From assembly GCA_027475525.1 (NCBI GenBank), contig JAMWFC010000126.1, positions 682,001 to 746,000 on the forward strand: a stretch of DNA of 64,000 nt, in the 5' to 3' direction. The notes under the pieces were generated by a model. It did no database searches. It had not been told where the DNA came from and saw nothing but the letters and a program-made list of their open reading frames with translations. This document shows, in pieces, positions 23,147-35,667 of the stretch. Source of the stretch: Macrolepiota albuminosa (lineage: Eukaryota; Basidiomycota; Agaricomycetes; Agaricales; Agaricaceae). The first letter of the stretch is position 1, and each line of letters begins with the position of its first letter. A program made the translations under genes and the position numbers.

Positions 23147-26100
23147 ATGTCCACAAACTTTGGTACTACGTATACGGCGCAGGTCTCGCAAATCTCTGCC
23201 AGTCACGCCCCGCTTATCTCCCGGGGAACTATTGGCCCTCGCCAGCTCGACGCGTTCGAACACTATGCAAAGAGATATTTCAGTCATAAGGGGATCGGAG
23301 CAGAGAGGCAGGTGGAAAAGGTCTTATATAACATTGACTCGAGTGATGTTCGAGCATGGGTTAGGGAGAACGAAGATGAACTCAAGGCCCTCACATTTTC
23401 CGTTTTTATGGCACGCCTTAGGGGAGAGGTTCTGGCAACGGACTGGATGTGGGAGACGGCACAGCTGTTGACGAAGAAACAGGGGGAGGAGGAGAGGTTT
23501 GCGGAGTGGGCGAGCAACCTGAGGGAGGCAAATGACACGTTGAGTTCTGATACCCGTTTTCACATCGGTCCCGATAAGATGCGTAACTATCTTCTGCTTC
23601 ACTGCCACGAGGACTTGCGTCGTGAATACCATATCGGAAACAAGGATGGCTGCTATGATGGGATTAAGGAGTTCTCGAAGTGGTTCCGCACAGTTTCGGA
23701 TCTCGATGTCGCCCTGGCGGCAAGAAAGGCTCAGATAAGTAAACATCTTGCTGCCGCCATCGCCGCCTCGTCGAAATCTCACCTTAAGAATGTTACGAAT
23801 GTGACGAACTCTAATCAGACTTCTAAGGCAAACGGACCAACCACAGACACTACTCCGAACTCGTCAGGACGCACGTATGTGTACCCACTCACTACGGAGG
23901 AGAGAGGGTTGTTAGATGAGCACCAGGGGTGTTATCAGTGCCGTCGCCTTTACGTCGATCATCGTGCAAGGGACTGTCCGGACAAGGGGAAGGCATTGAC
24001 CTTGGTAGAGTATGGTACACGGAAATTAACGACGGCATTTGCTGAAGCGGCGAAAAAGGAGTTCCAGCGTAAGGAGGAGGCAGGGAAAGGAAAGAGGGCA
24101 GGTTCATCCATCACTGTTGCAGCTGTGTTTGAGGGGTCAGATTCGGATGAAGACAGTAGTGATGCAGGTTCCGAGTACGTTATTCCTCGGCACATCACCT
24201 ACCCTTGCCTTGTCTCGGGTCCCTCTATCGCTCCCATTTCTGTTCCAAGTGCACTTATTGACACGGGATCCCCACCAGCATTGATTTCCTCGACGTTGGT
24301 GAAGAAATTGGGGCTGCCAACGCGTAAATTGAACAGGCCTTTGTCAGTATCGGGGGTTTTCGCTTCTCAAGGTTCCGGGTCAGAAAGAATGCTATCGCAA
24401 TACGTCAAACTTGTAATTATATCACCTTGTTCGCAATGGAGATCACACTCCCAAGTGTTTATTGTATGCCCGAATCTACACACGGAGATGATTCTGGGAC
24501 TCGATTTTTTGGAACGCAATAAATTAGTTATCGACCTTGAAGCCGGTACAATTACGGATAAATCTTCGGGATTCGACCTCTTACATCCCTCTCGCCCTGC
24601 TCGGTGTGAGAAAGTTATTGTTGAGCCACATATTCGGAGAAAAGAGGCGAAGAAGAGGGAACGGATTGAGAATGAGTGGATTCGTCAGGGAAGGAAGGAC
24701 ATGGAGACTTCACGAAAACTTGTCCATTTCGAGTTAAGTGCATTGTTCGCGCAACAATCGGAGAAGTTCGCGGATGTGGATAAGTCCGCGAGTACTGGTG
24801 AACCACGTTTGTTAGGGCTGGTTAGAAAGAGGATTGAGGAACTTGCCTTAAAGGACAGATTGAAGGGGATGGACATGAAGATGAAACGACGTTTCAAGAA
24901 TCTTTTCCCTGATGGTATCCCTCATGCCGACGAGTTACCAGATAGCGTGTATCACAGGATTCAGGTGAAGCCACTTGCCAAGATCACGGTTGCAAGATCC
25001 TACTCGTGCCCACGTAAATTTCGCGACAGCTGGAAAGCCTTGATTGACAAGCACGTCGCTGCTGGTCGAATCCGACCATCCTCGTCACAGTTTGCAAGTC
25101 CTTCATTTGTGATTCCGAAGGCAGATCCCACGGCTCCCCCTCGCTGGGTCAATGATTATCGTCGACTGAATGCGAGTACAATTCCGGACAATTTTCCTCT
25201 GCCAAGGATCGATGACATTCTGGCGGACTGCACGAAGCCAGGCACACGTGTGTGGGGTAAAATTGATTTGACGGATGCATTTTTCCAGACCTTAATGCAT
25301 CCGGATGATATAAAGTACACTGCGACCCTGACTCCCTTTGGCTTGTGGGAATGGGTTGTTATGCCCATGGGCCTCCGCAATGCGCCGGCAACTCAGCAAC
25401 GTCGTGTCACGCTCGCCCTGCGTAAATACATAGGAAAAATTTGCCACGTTTATCTTGACGATATTATTATTTGGTCCTCATCGATAGAGGAACATGAGAG
25501 GAATGTGATTATGATCTTAGAGGCTCTGAGGAAGGCTAGGCTATTTTGCTCTATGAAGAAGAGTGACTTGTTCTGTACGGAAATCGATTTCCTCGGGCAC
25601 CACATATCGGAGAGAGGGATCGAGGCAGACCGTTCGAAAGTTGAGAAGATATTGCAGTGGCCGGTTCCTCGTAAAGCAAAACACGTTCGGCAGTTCTTGG
25701 GCCTTGTTCGTTATGTCGCCGCTTTCCTCCCTGCGCTGGCTGAACATACATCGGTTTTGACGCCGTTAACCAAGAAAGAATTTAATGGGAATTTTCCGCC
25801 CTGGACCAGCTCTCATCAGGCAGCGTTCGAGGGTATTAAGGCCCTCGTCATTGGTCGCGACTGTTTGACGACTATCGACCACGAAAACCCTGGTAATAAC
25901 AAGATTTTTGTTACCTGTGATGCGAGCAAGAGGAGGACTGGGGCAGTTTTATCTTTTGGGGAGACGTGGGAGCGGGCGCGCCCAGTGGCGTTCGATTCTC
26001 GTCAACTGACACCCGCGGAGAAGAATTACCCAACTCATGAACATGAATTGTTGGCAATCGTACGAGCGTTACGTAAATGGCGTTGCGACTTACTGGGCTC

Positions 26101-27799
26101 CTCCTTTCAGGTCTATACTGATCATAAGACCTTGAAGAATTTCGAGACTCAAAAGGATCTATCTAAAAGGCAGGCTAGATGGATGGAATACCTTTCGCAA
26201 TACGATTACAAGATCAACTACATTAGGGGTGAGGATAACTCGGTCGCTGATGCGTTGTCGAGGATGCCAGAACATAGACCAGTCGTTGTTGGGGAAGTAT
26301 TATTGGTGAAAGGTGACGAGACGACCTTGGATGATGTTAGGGAGGGTTATGCCGTTGACCCATACACGAGGCGTTTGATCGAGGATGCTAAGGCTGGAAT
26401 GTTGTCAAGTGGGGTTGAGTTTCGGGATGGATTACTATTTGTGGGGGAGAGACTCGTCATTCCGAAGTACAAAGGATTGAGAGAAAGCTTATTCAGAGTG
26501 GCTCACGACGAACTCGGTCATTTCGGAGCAGACAAGACGTATGCTTCACTACGCTACTCATACTACTGGCCTAATATGCGTCGCGATCTGATCAACGGTT
26601 ACATTCCATCTTGTGTGGAATGCCAACGTAACAAAAACAAGACGACAAAGCCACCAGGACCCTTGCATCCGTTGCCTGTTCCGGAAAGTCGATTCGGGTC
26701 CGTTACCTTGGATTTTGTCGGACCGTTGCCTAAGGATGAGGGATTCGACCAGTTTTGTTCAATGACTTGTCGGGCAGGGGCTGATTTGCAAATCTCACCC
26801 ACGAAAACAGATCAAACAGGGGAAGAGTTCGCACATATTTTTTTCCGCGATTGGTATTGCGAAAACGGCCTGCCTTACGAAATTATAACGGATAGGGACA
26901 GTCTTTTCACGTCAACCTTCTGGCGAGCCCTCATGAAATTATCGGGAGTTAAACATAAGTTGTCGACTGCTTTTCATCCTCAAACTGACGGAGCGTCCGA
27001 ACGCTCTAACAAAACTATCGTGCAATGTATACGCTATCATGTTGACCGATTGCAAACGGGCTGGGTAAAGGCACTACCAAGGATACGTTTTGGCATTATG
27101 AACACCATGAATGCTTCAACGGGTTTTTCGCCTTTTCAACTCAAGTCTGGATTTTCCCCGCGCGTTTTGATGCCATTATTTCCACCCCCACCCACTGATA
27201 CTCCGGCCGAAGACCTGGCACTTCGAGTGTTGCAAGAAATCGAGACAAATTATCTTGAGGCTATGGATAACATGATCACGGCAAAGATTAATCAGGCACA
27301 TCATGCAAATCTCCATCGTTCCCCTGAAGTCGAGTACAAGGTTGGGGATAGGGTCATGCTATCAACAATTAATCGTCGTCGAGAATATGTACAAAAACGG
27401 GACGGTCGCGTAGCTAAATTCATGCCTCGACAGGACGGACCTTTTCTCATTACCGAAGCTTTCCCCGGCTCTTCTGAATACGCCCTCGACCTTCCATCTT
27501 CGATGAAGATTCATAATCGTTTCCACTCAAGCTTGCTTTCGCCTCACTACGCAAATGACGACGAATTGTTCCCCTCGCGACAACTTGAAATGCCGGGGCC
27601 GATTCTGACAGATGAGGGCCAAGAGGAGCATTTTATTGACAAGATAATTGACGAGAGGAGACGAGGGCGGGGAGTTCAGTATCTGGTCCGCTGGAGAGGA
27701 TATGGTCCCGACCACGATGAATGGAAAAGTGGGAGAGAAATGGACGACACTGTGGCCCTCGACGAGTGGGAAACGTTGAAGGCGTCGATTGGGAGATAA
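23147..27799 (+). CDS. Gag-Pol polyprotein of element B (Gag, PR, RT, RNase H, INT, chromodomain)
   Basis: Single polyprotein that makes the particle and copies and integrates the element. The first in-frame ATG is 23147 (1550 aa). The frame is open upstream to 22802, with an Arg/Ser-repeat stretch and no ATG, so translation start is uncertain. Order: Gag; a zinc knuckle CYQCRRLYVDHRARDC near 23.93 kb; protease DTGS near 24.26 kb; RT with YLDD near 25.45 kb; RNase H (CDASKRRTGAVL, TDHKTLKNF) near 25.9-26.1 kb; integrase with an HHCC finger near 26.5 kb and the DDE residues in LDFVGPL, TDRDSLF and SERSNK; and a chromodomain (YLVRWRGYGPDHDEW) at the C-terminus. Chromodomains can direct integration towards methylated-histone chromatin, which fits its location in a decayed repeat island. 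No stop or frameshift was seen. Confidence 0.95.
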   Translation: MSTNFGTTYTAQVSQISASHAPLISRGTIGPRQLDAFEHYAKRYFSHKGIGAERQVEKVLYNIDSSDVRAWVRENEDELKALTFSVFMARLRGEVLATDWMWETAQLLTKKQGEEERFAEWASNLREANDTLSSDTRFHIGPDKMRNYLLLHCHEDLRREYHIGNKDGCYDGIKEFSKWFRTVSDLDVALAARKAQISKHLAAAIAASSKSHLKNVTNVTNSNQTSKANGPTTDTTPNSSGRTYVYPLTTEERGLLDEHQGCYQCRRLYVDHRARDCPDKGKALTLVEYGTRKLTTAFAEAAKKEFQRKEEAGKGKRAGSSITVAAVFEGSDSDEDSSDAGSEYVIPRHITYPCLVSGPSIAPISVPSALIDTGSPPALISSTLVKKLGLPTRKLNRPLSVSGVFASQGSGSERMLSQYVKLVIISPCSQWRSHSQVFIVCPNLHTEMILGLDFLERNKLVIDLEAGTITDKSSGFDLLHPSRPARCEKVIVEPHIRRKEAKKRERIENEWIRQGRKDMETSRKLVHFELSALFAQQSEKFADVDKSASTGEPRLLGLVRKRIEELALKDRLKGMDMKMKRRFKNLFPDGIPHADELPDSVYHRIQVKPLAKITVARSYSCPRKFRDSWKALIDKHVAAGRIRPSSSQFASPSFVIPKADPTAPPRWVNDYRRLNASTIPDNFPLPRIDDILADCTKPGTRVWGKIDLTDAFFQTLMHPDDIKYTATLTPFGLWEWVVMPMGLRNAPATQQRRVTLALRKYIGKICHVYLDDIIIWSSSIEEHERNVIMILEALRKARLFCSMKKSDLFCTEIDFLGHHISERGIEADRSKVEKILQWPVPRKAKHVRQFLGLVRYVAAFLPALAEHTSVLTPLTKKEFNGNFPPWTSSHQAAFEGIKALVIGRDCLTTIDHENPGNNKIFVTCDASKRRTGAVLSFGETWERARPVAFDSRQLTPAEKNYPTHEHELLAIVRALRKWRCDLLGSSFQVYTDHKTLKNFETQKDLSKRQARWMEYLSQYDYKINYIRGEDNSVADALSRMPEHRPVVVGEVLLVKGDETTLDDVREGYAVDPYTRRLIEDAKAGMLSSGVEFRDGLLFVGERLVIPKYKGLRESLFRVAHDELGHFGADKTYASLRYSYYWPNMRRDLINGYIPSCVECQRNKNKTTKPPGPLHPLPVPESRFGSVTLDFVGPLPKDEGFDQFCSMTCRAGADLQISPTKTDQTGEEFAHIFFRDWYCENGLPYEIITDRDSLFTSTFWRALMKLSGVKHKLSTAFHPQTDGASERSNKTIVQCIRYHVDRLQTGWVKALPRIRFGIMNTMNASTGFSPFQLKSGFSPRVLMPLFPPPPTDTPAEDLALRVLQEIETNYLEAMDNMITAKINQAHHANLHRSPEVEYKVGDRVMLSTINRRREYVQKRDGRVAKFMPRQDGPFLITEAFPGSSEYALDLPSSMKIHNRFHSSLLSPHYANDDELFPSRQLEMPGPILTDEGQEEHFIDKIIDERRRGRGVQYLVRWRGYGPDHDEWKSGREMDDTVALDEWETLKASIGR

Positions 27800-27809
27800 T
27801 GAATTTTTC

Positions 27810-27823
27810 GGAGGATGGGTGAG
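27810..27823 (+). promoter_or_regulatory. Polypurine tract of element B
   Basis: GGAGGATGGGTGAG immediately 5' of the 3' LTR, the expected position for the plus-strand primer. Confidence 0.7.
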
Positions 27824-28053
27824 TGTAAGCATGAAGCTTACGACATGCGAATAGGGGTCCCATCGGATGGGGAAGGGATGGGATCGGAAGTCAAGTCTAA
27901 ACTTTATTCTGAAACATTGGTTACATTTCGGTATATAGGGGAAGGAGGGTAGTGGATCGGGGATTTTTTGCTGTCTTTTCGTACTGAATCCTAGTATTGT
28001 GCCATTCTGTTCTGGTTCGCTAAGTGAAGCTGGACGCGCGCAGTCCACTTACA
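27824..28053 (+). repeat. 3' LTR of element B
   Basis: 230 bp, virtually identical to 22345-22574, followed by target duplication CATAA. Confidence 0.95.
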
Positions 28054-28058
28054 CATAA

Positions 28059-29907
28059 TGTCAATTAATGTATTTCTAAAGGAAGTTAGACTTTAAATTG
28101 CATTTTTGAGGAATATTTAATGCAGAATACTATTTCAAAATTGTATATCTCTACTTTAAATTGTCTTTGGAGCTTTGCAGTTCTTTATTCTACTTTGAAT
28201 GCATAGTAAATCAAGAAAAAGTTAGATAATATCTTGACTTCTGACTAGGCTTCAGGCCTTACTCTTTAATAATATCATATGTCTAAATTATATAATTGTA
28301 TAATTCTATGATTATAATCTCTATAGACAGTAGCTATTTTTAATATACTTTTATATCTGCCACTTATACTTGCAAGGAGACTCTGGGGAGATACTTCTTT
28401 TTTCTGCCTGTTTCCTTTACCTTAAAATCTGTATATATGTATTTGTGCTACTTGCTCATCAAAATATACAGCAAGGTCTTGCTGATTGGTTTTCTTGATT
28501 TTGTCCTACAAATGGTCAAACAAGGAGTATGAAGAATTGATGAGATAACTGAAAATCTTGTAATGGTAACAAATTAAACAACAGCTTGATATGGTGGAAA
28601 ATTCTTTTGAATATATTCTTCCTTATTGGGTTTTTGCATCATGCTCAGAATGACTGCAAAAAGGTAACCTTTTCAGAAAAATAGTAGGAAGTCAAGAGAA
28701 GAATATCTATCTTGCCTAGTTGACACATTGTCTCTGACCAAGGGACAAGTCTTTATTATTACTGATAAAGTGAACTGAACTTACTCAGGTTTCTCTGATG
28801 ATATAGAGTCAGGTTTTTAACAGCACAAGATTCCAAAGTTACACTGATGCAAGTTTACAGTTTATTTGTTGAATTGACACATTTAATTTAAACTTTGAAA
28901 CTTTTGATTGACAAGTTTTGTTGGGCTTGATGGCACTGCAAGCACACTTTTTAAAGTGATCAAGGTTCTAATTTCCATTGATTCAATTATGAATGGGACC
29001 AAGTCACACTCAAAAGAAGGTTCAAGTAGTATTAAGTACTAACCCTCAAATTTTACAAGTGCTTTGGCATAAGATTGCCTGCTTCTAGCTTACAGTTTTC
29101 ATCCATTGTGTTCATTTTAGATTTGAGACAGGTGTATCAATCACATATGAGACAAAATATCAACCTGTTGAAGGATATAGATAGATATATACCAATTAAT
29201 AACTGAATCTAGAGTGTTTTAAAGTTATTCTGAAGTATCATGGACTAAACAGACCTCAAATTAAGTACTAAGTAAACACTTTCTGCAGGCTAGAGAAAAT
29301 GCAACTAGACATTTCTATACGACTTGACTATCAGCTATGCCTTGGCATCTTATTGCTGCATGGCTATAGGAGGTACTTCATAAATGATGTGCAACACACT
29401 ATCTTAAAAGCTAGGATTGATCAACATCTCTTTATCAATATAGTATGAAGTAAAGTTGATGCATATACATACAGAGTGTGAACATTCAGTTTTGACTCTA
29501 GCAGTGAAGAGTGCCACTTGTAATTGTGGTTTTTTCTCAAAACCTTGTTTATAATACATTAATCAGACATCTTAGCATGTGAAGCCCTAAAGCTTGCTTT
29601 TTGTATACTTTCCAAAAAAGAATAACAAGTAGTTCATAGCTTTTCACAGCAAAATATTTGCAGTTGAGGTAGAAAACATGAATCTCACAAAAGTAAACAG
29701 ATGTTGAATGCACAAGAGATATGAGTAAGTTATGCTTATAGAGAGAAATAAACTCCTGTTTGGCCAATCATCATTTGAGAGCTCTGAAAAGGCCATCATA
29801 TCAATGTGTAAAATGGCCAAACCAAAACAGAAAGAACTCTTTCAACTTTCTTTCAGATATACCTTATATCTGATATCTTACTTAAGAGTAGAGTTGAATT
29901 TTTTTAG
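28059..29907. other. AT-rich, almost CpG-free island (decayed repeat, no gene)
   Basis: About 1.85 kb in which I find a single CpG (near 29321). Open frames are short and without motifs. Together with about 21.9-22.34 kb it forms one block that element B split. Such loss of CpG is expected from long-term methylation and deamination of an old transposon; the original element cannot be identified by eye. Confidence 0.6.
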
Positions 29908-31150
29908 TTATCTGTTTATCCTATGTACAGTGTCTAAGTAAGGCAGATTTGACAAAAGAACGCCCGGAGGGCGCACACCCTGGACACTGTTCCTAACCAC
30001 CATAGTCACCTGAGAAGCATCGGTCGGGATGGGAAGAACATCTGGAGAATTCTGGCCACGCCCCAACTGGATTCCTCCGACCGGGGTGGGAGCGTCGCCT
30101 GCAGTATTGCCCACGCGTTCATGAACAGAGTAAACATGATTTAGAAGAGCTAGAAAGAGTAGCCGTATAAGTACGACATACCAAGTTGGATGAACAAGCA
30201 CCATGCACAAAGGACAAAATGCGCAAGCCCAGACAACATGCGTAAGCGCCAACAAAAGGTGCGCACTGCACCATATGAAGCCAATGCGCAAAGCGAGAGA
30301 CAATGGAATGCGAAGCATACGATAGACTTACCTTTGCGGTCCACATCAAGGCCGTGCGCCCAAAAGAGCTCAAGCAAAATGAAATCAGTCAGAGTCATTA
30401 CCCTTTCGCCCACATGACCATCCTGAGGTTGTTCGAAACCCGGGGATTCGCGACGATATGGGTTTTCCTGAGGGTTAGGTGGCGGAACATGGGGAGAAAC
30501 ATTGGACGGTTGCAAAGTGGACTGTACTCTGCGAGAGGCGGGGCCGGGAGTATGGTACAAGCCTTCTTCTACGAAAACAGGAACCGATCCCTGCATATAT
30601 GCATCTGCCGTAGTAGGCGACATGCCAGAATCTGACGCCTGCTCTTTATTTCTAGAATTCTGCGTCCGCGGCCTTTTTGAAAGGTGGGTCAGAAGGGGAA
30701 ACCGCGGTCGGCACGACCGTCGATGGGTCAGCCGTGCGTGGTGTAGGGGACCGTTCCCTCCTGCGAGTCGAACTCAAGACGGGATCTTGAACATCAGGAG
30801 AAATACACGATTCTCCAGCTACATTCTGAGTACAAGAAAGAGAAGCCACTCCAGCTGGATCCGTCGAATCGTCCTGCCCAGATGGGCTCTCCACGTCTGG
30901 GTGCTCCACAGGCAGCACGGAGGACGGACGAAGGGTGCGAGGGATAGCCTGAGGCACCGACCTGTTGCTACGCAGCCGAGAGGTCTGGTGACCAGCCGTA
31001 TAACCTAGAATCAATCGATGCACGAAACTGATGAATGCAGCGAGGAATGGCAAATGATAACAATACAACGAAGAGAACAAAGGAAATGGAAGCGACGAAA
31101 GCTAACACCACAGCGATGAAAACTAAAATTACAATATAAGAGCCGTGCAA
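29908..31150 (-). CDS. Hypothetical multi-exon gene, possible membrane anchor; 3' end runs into decayed DNA
   Basis: Not recognised. On the minus strand the segment starts with a strongly hydrophobic N-terminus (MHGSYIVILVFIAVVLAFVA). It continues in a Ser/Pro/Thr-rich stretch (about 30660-31020) and another Pro-rich stretch with MTLTDFILLELF (about 30340-30623), which ends at a clean GT donor. A last coding-like block is at 29940-30110. Exon joins were not all resolved; an in-frame TAG near 30653 needs an intron or is a mutation. The last codons cross from normal DNA into the CpG-free island at about 29940, suggesting the original 3' end was replaced or truncated there. Function unknown. A single-pass membrane protein is an inference from the hydrophobic start. 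Confidence 0.4.
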
Positions 31151-31234
31151 TCCAGATGGTGGATTGAGTTCACGAGCTAAAGGTCACACCCAAGTCACAC
31201 GTCAAAATACGCAGTGCCTACATTTGAAAGGGCG

Positions 31235-31624
31235 CTATGTTATTCCCATGAACGCGATGTAGTCACGTGCAAAGAACATTCGGTCATCTGGTTGTTGTTG
31301 ACATTCGAACTCTACATTGTAATCTCGGTAGATCTTTTGAAGATACAACTCTTTTCCTGTTCCTGTCGCTACATGGTCATATATGTGGAAGCGTTGTCCC
31401 AACCCGCCGTCTGGCAGAGAAGTCATGCTTGAAGTTGCTTTTCTAAGTCGATCGAATCGATAACAGCTTTTCTCAAGTGCGATTTGTTGAACCAGCGAGC
31501 GATCAGATGTCATGATAATTCGGGTTATACGGCTGCACACCCATCCGGCTGCAGTCGTGCTGCTACTCCACAGTTTTCCCGCCTGTCCCAGGTAATTTTG
31601 ACCGGCCAGTTCTTCGGGTTTCAA
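31235..31624 (-). other. Unassigned 130-codon open frame
   Basis: An open frame with balanced composition (contains SLPDGGLGQRFHIYDHVATG) but no ATG at its 5' edge, no recognised domain and no obvious splice partners. It could be an exon of a small gene or chance. The surrounding 31150-32070 has nothing else I can name. Confidence 0.2.
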
Positions 31625-32071
31625 GTCAATGGTCCGTCACGGTTTCTTCGTCTGTTGATATTATTTATGACCTTTATGAAGAGTTAGTCCTCTTAGAGCT
31701 CCAGCAGCCTAAACATTGAAGGGAGGTCCTTAGCGCATGCCGGGTTCCCAGAAGGCTCGGCTTATAGAGAGTTTCCATAATGCACGTCGGATTGAATCAT
31801 TTACCTGAGGTAAGTATGCGATGAACAAGGACCTTCTCGAGACCGATTAGCTTATAACCGAAATTTCTAAGCTTTCTTGAATTTCTCGATCTCAGCAATT
31901 GTTTGAGACAAATGTTTGAATACAGAAGATTTCTATCGGTGGTCATACGTATCCAACTTCTATATGGACCGTTCTATCTTGATACTTCAACTGCGACGTT
32001 ATGAACATTTCTATTTTTATCAACTGATACTGATTGAATGACGTATGCTAGACTTCGTAACATCGGCCCCA

Positions 32072-33424
<1,353 letters not shown>

Positions 33425-34086
33425 AGCGGTTAAGAGCCGAAGACGCCACGATCAAGTTTACGTGTAGCTTTACTCGATTATGCTAGGCGCCATTCTCAAT
33501 GTTGTATCATTAGGTTATCTTTGCGCCTGCATCACCATGTTGCACAGTATACATTTCTCAATTACTTTGGATACTTGTTGCAGACATTATATATATACAT
33601 GGTTTAAGCAACTGAAAACAATCAGCAATTCAATGAGGCACGGATTTCATCAAACTACGGTTAAGCTCGTTTGATATATATGCCAGACATAACTTTCAAG
33701 AGGAGCCCCGTCCACTTCGAGCTACCTTGTATATCGTCGCAAAGCGGTCTTTACAGATATTTTCTGAAACAAGTCTTTTCTCGTTGCGGTGACTTTCCGG
33801 CCTTGGAGGTTAAACGCAACGCAAGAAGGTGAGTGATGGTTTTTGAGGATTACCCGTCTCATCGGTCCCATGCATATGCGTCATGCTTGGCGAAAGACGG
33901 GGCACTGTTCGATCTGAGAGCGTGTCTGTCCATAAATGACAGAGAGATATATAAAATAACTATTTGGGCTGTTGTTGGTAATTATGATAGTTATGTGTCA
34001 GGATCTTATTTGACAAGGACTGTGTACAGAGGGAATGAGACGGCCGGCTCAATCCAGGGTATCAAACGCATAAATAACGAAAGCGG
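33425..34086. other. Intergenic; no gene seen
   Basis: About 660 bp between the dehydrogenase and a minus-strand hypothetical gene, including both 3' regions. Short open frames only. Confidence 0.5.
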
Positions 34087-34981
34087 TCAGATCCGGTCTG
34101 TCCTGGTATCCAAGGTCCAGTCCCAAGTTGGAGACACTCGATCGTTGTCCTTAATATGCACGCCATCCATACCAAGCGATACACTGGTGAGCCCCTGCGA
34201 TAAGTAATTTCCGAGAGCACTCTCAGTGGAAGCTCCTTGCATCGAATCATTACATGCGGGGCAGGACAATGACAACAACGACGGAGTGTGGGCGCCCGAA
34301 GAATCAAACAAATGGCACGTGTGCATATGTATTGGCGAGGAATGTTCGTGATGATATCCATCGTCATAGTAGTGTTCATCGTCATAGCGCCCGTAAACAA
34401 GAGGTGTATTGGCGAGGAATGTTCGTGATGATATCCATCGTCATAGTAGTGTTCATCGTCATAGCGCCCGTAAACAAGAGGATCGGTCCAAGCGTTCAGA
34501 GGCGACTGATCAACAGAGAAACAAGACATCGATGAACAAAAAGAACAATAAAAGATTCGAAAGCACGTACATTCTGCTTTATCTCCATTTGACAACTGTT
34601 TCCTAACCCAAGCGGGTAAACAGCCGCGAATGATCCTGTCTCCAGAGCCACTCTTACATCTTTCGCTTTTGATCCGAGTTCCCACTGCGCCTGGGTGGTC
34701 ATCGAAACATGGGCCCAACTGGGATTTCCTGGATTGATTGGGGAAGAAACGGACGCGGAGTACGTGGTGGTGGCTGAAGGTGTGCGACCCTGATCATCGC
34801 GCGTTATCAATAGAGAACGAGTGGCGGAGGCAGGCAACCGACGCGTAGGATCTGACTCGAGGTGGAATTGACGGAGTGCACCTGGTGGGCATGAGGCGTG
34901 GCGACGTAGAAGAGTGGGTCCATGATGGTCGAGGACACGTGTATCAGAAAAGTTGGAATTCAACAGAGTGACCGTAGGCAT
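34087..34981 (-). CDS. Hypothetical protein, frame broken by a 77-bp duplication
   Basis: Not recognised. Exon 1 starts at 34981 (MPTVTLLNSNFSDTRV) and runs to a GT donor after MEIKQN at about 34575. A second exon starting SPLNAWTDPL follows. The second exon contains a His/Asp/Tyr-rich stretch (YDDEHYYDDGYHHEH) and then the 77-bp exact duplication 34328-34481. As written, the frame shifts there. If one copy is removed the frame runs on without interruption through MHTCHLFDSSGAH to a stop at 34087, a protein of about 245 aa. That favours an assembly error in an otherwise intact gene. No signal peptide or known domain; function unknown. Confidence 0.5.
34328..34481. repeat. 77-bp exact tandem duplication
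   Basis: 34328-34404 equals 34405-34481; flanking bases differ, so the repeat is exactly 77 bp. Removing one copy restores the reading frame of the surrounding hypothetical gene. Confidence 0.95.
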
Positions 34982-35667
34982 ATTGAAATGGAACTATCTG
35001 ACGTGATTAGATCCGCGGAGGCACGTGGTTGGGGCGCAAAAATGAATTTGGGCGGACGCCGCAGTGAACAACTCAACTGTGGCCTGAAGCGCTAAGGAGA
35101 AGCGCGCAAGGAGGGTGGTTAGAATTATGAGAGACCTTTCATACCTTGGCTTTGGCGATATTTAAACCAACCGCGGGTGCGCTCATTTCTAGCTCCGCCA
35201 CTGCGAATTGTCAATGCTGAAGCCAGCTTTTGGACCTGCCCGCATACTTCAACAGCACGCCCCTGACTTTAAGTCAATATCGGACTAGGAAATCTGACAA
35301 AATTACTTAGCTATCGAAGGTCCTAGAAACAATATCACCGAAGACCTGTCGCAAGCAGGTCCAAACAAGGTCGGAGTGATAACAAGGTGGTAGATCAAGA
35401 AGTTTCAAGCTTTTCTTTCAGACAAGCTTTTCTATGTATGTTTTACGCGACAGTAGAAATACAAAGTGATGACATACATCCCTTGCAAGGGAACGCGAAG
35501 GGAGATCGAATATCAAGTGATCGGGTAATGTATCGGGTGATAAAGGCACAGCTACAATTAGACAGAGTCAAGTCTGCATCGATCTAGGCATATATGCATT
35601 GTTCGACTGCTGGAGAAAGCTTCAGTATTTTCCAATCAAGAGAGATGAGGCTCATGCATGGGTCAAG
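34982..35667. other. Intergenic; no gene seen
   Basis: About 690 bp. Contains the upstream region of the minus-strand gene at 34087-34981. No coding segment or element was recognised. Confidence 0.5.

Larger units (their letters stand above)
22345..28053 (+). mobile_element. Complete Ty3/gypsy chromovirus (element B), TSD CATAA
   Basis: A 5709-bp LTR retrotransposon. LTRs of 230 bp (22345-22574 and 27824-28053) begin TGTAAG and end CTTACA, and differ at about one site. The 5-bp target duplication CATAA is at 22340-22344 and 28054-28058. One long open frame encodes Gag-Pol with a C-terminal chromodomain. A purine tract GGAGGATGGGTGAG lies just before the 3' LTR. Nearly identical LTRs and an uninterrupted frame indicate a recent, possibly active copy. 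Confidence 0.97.
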
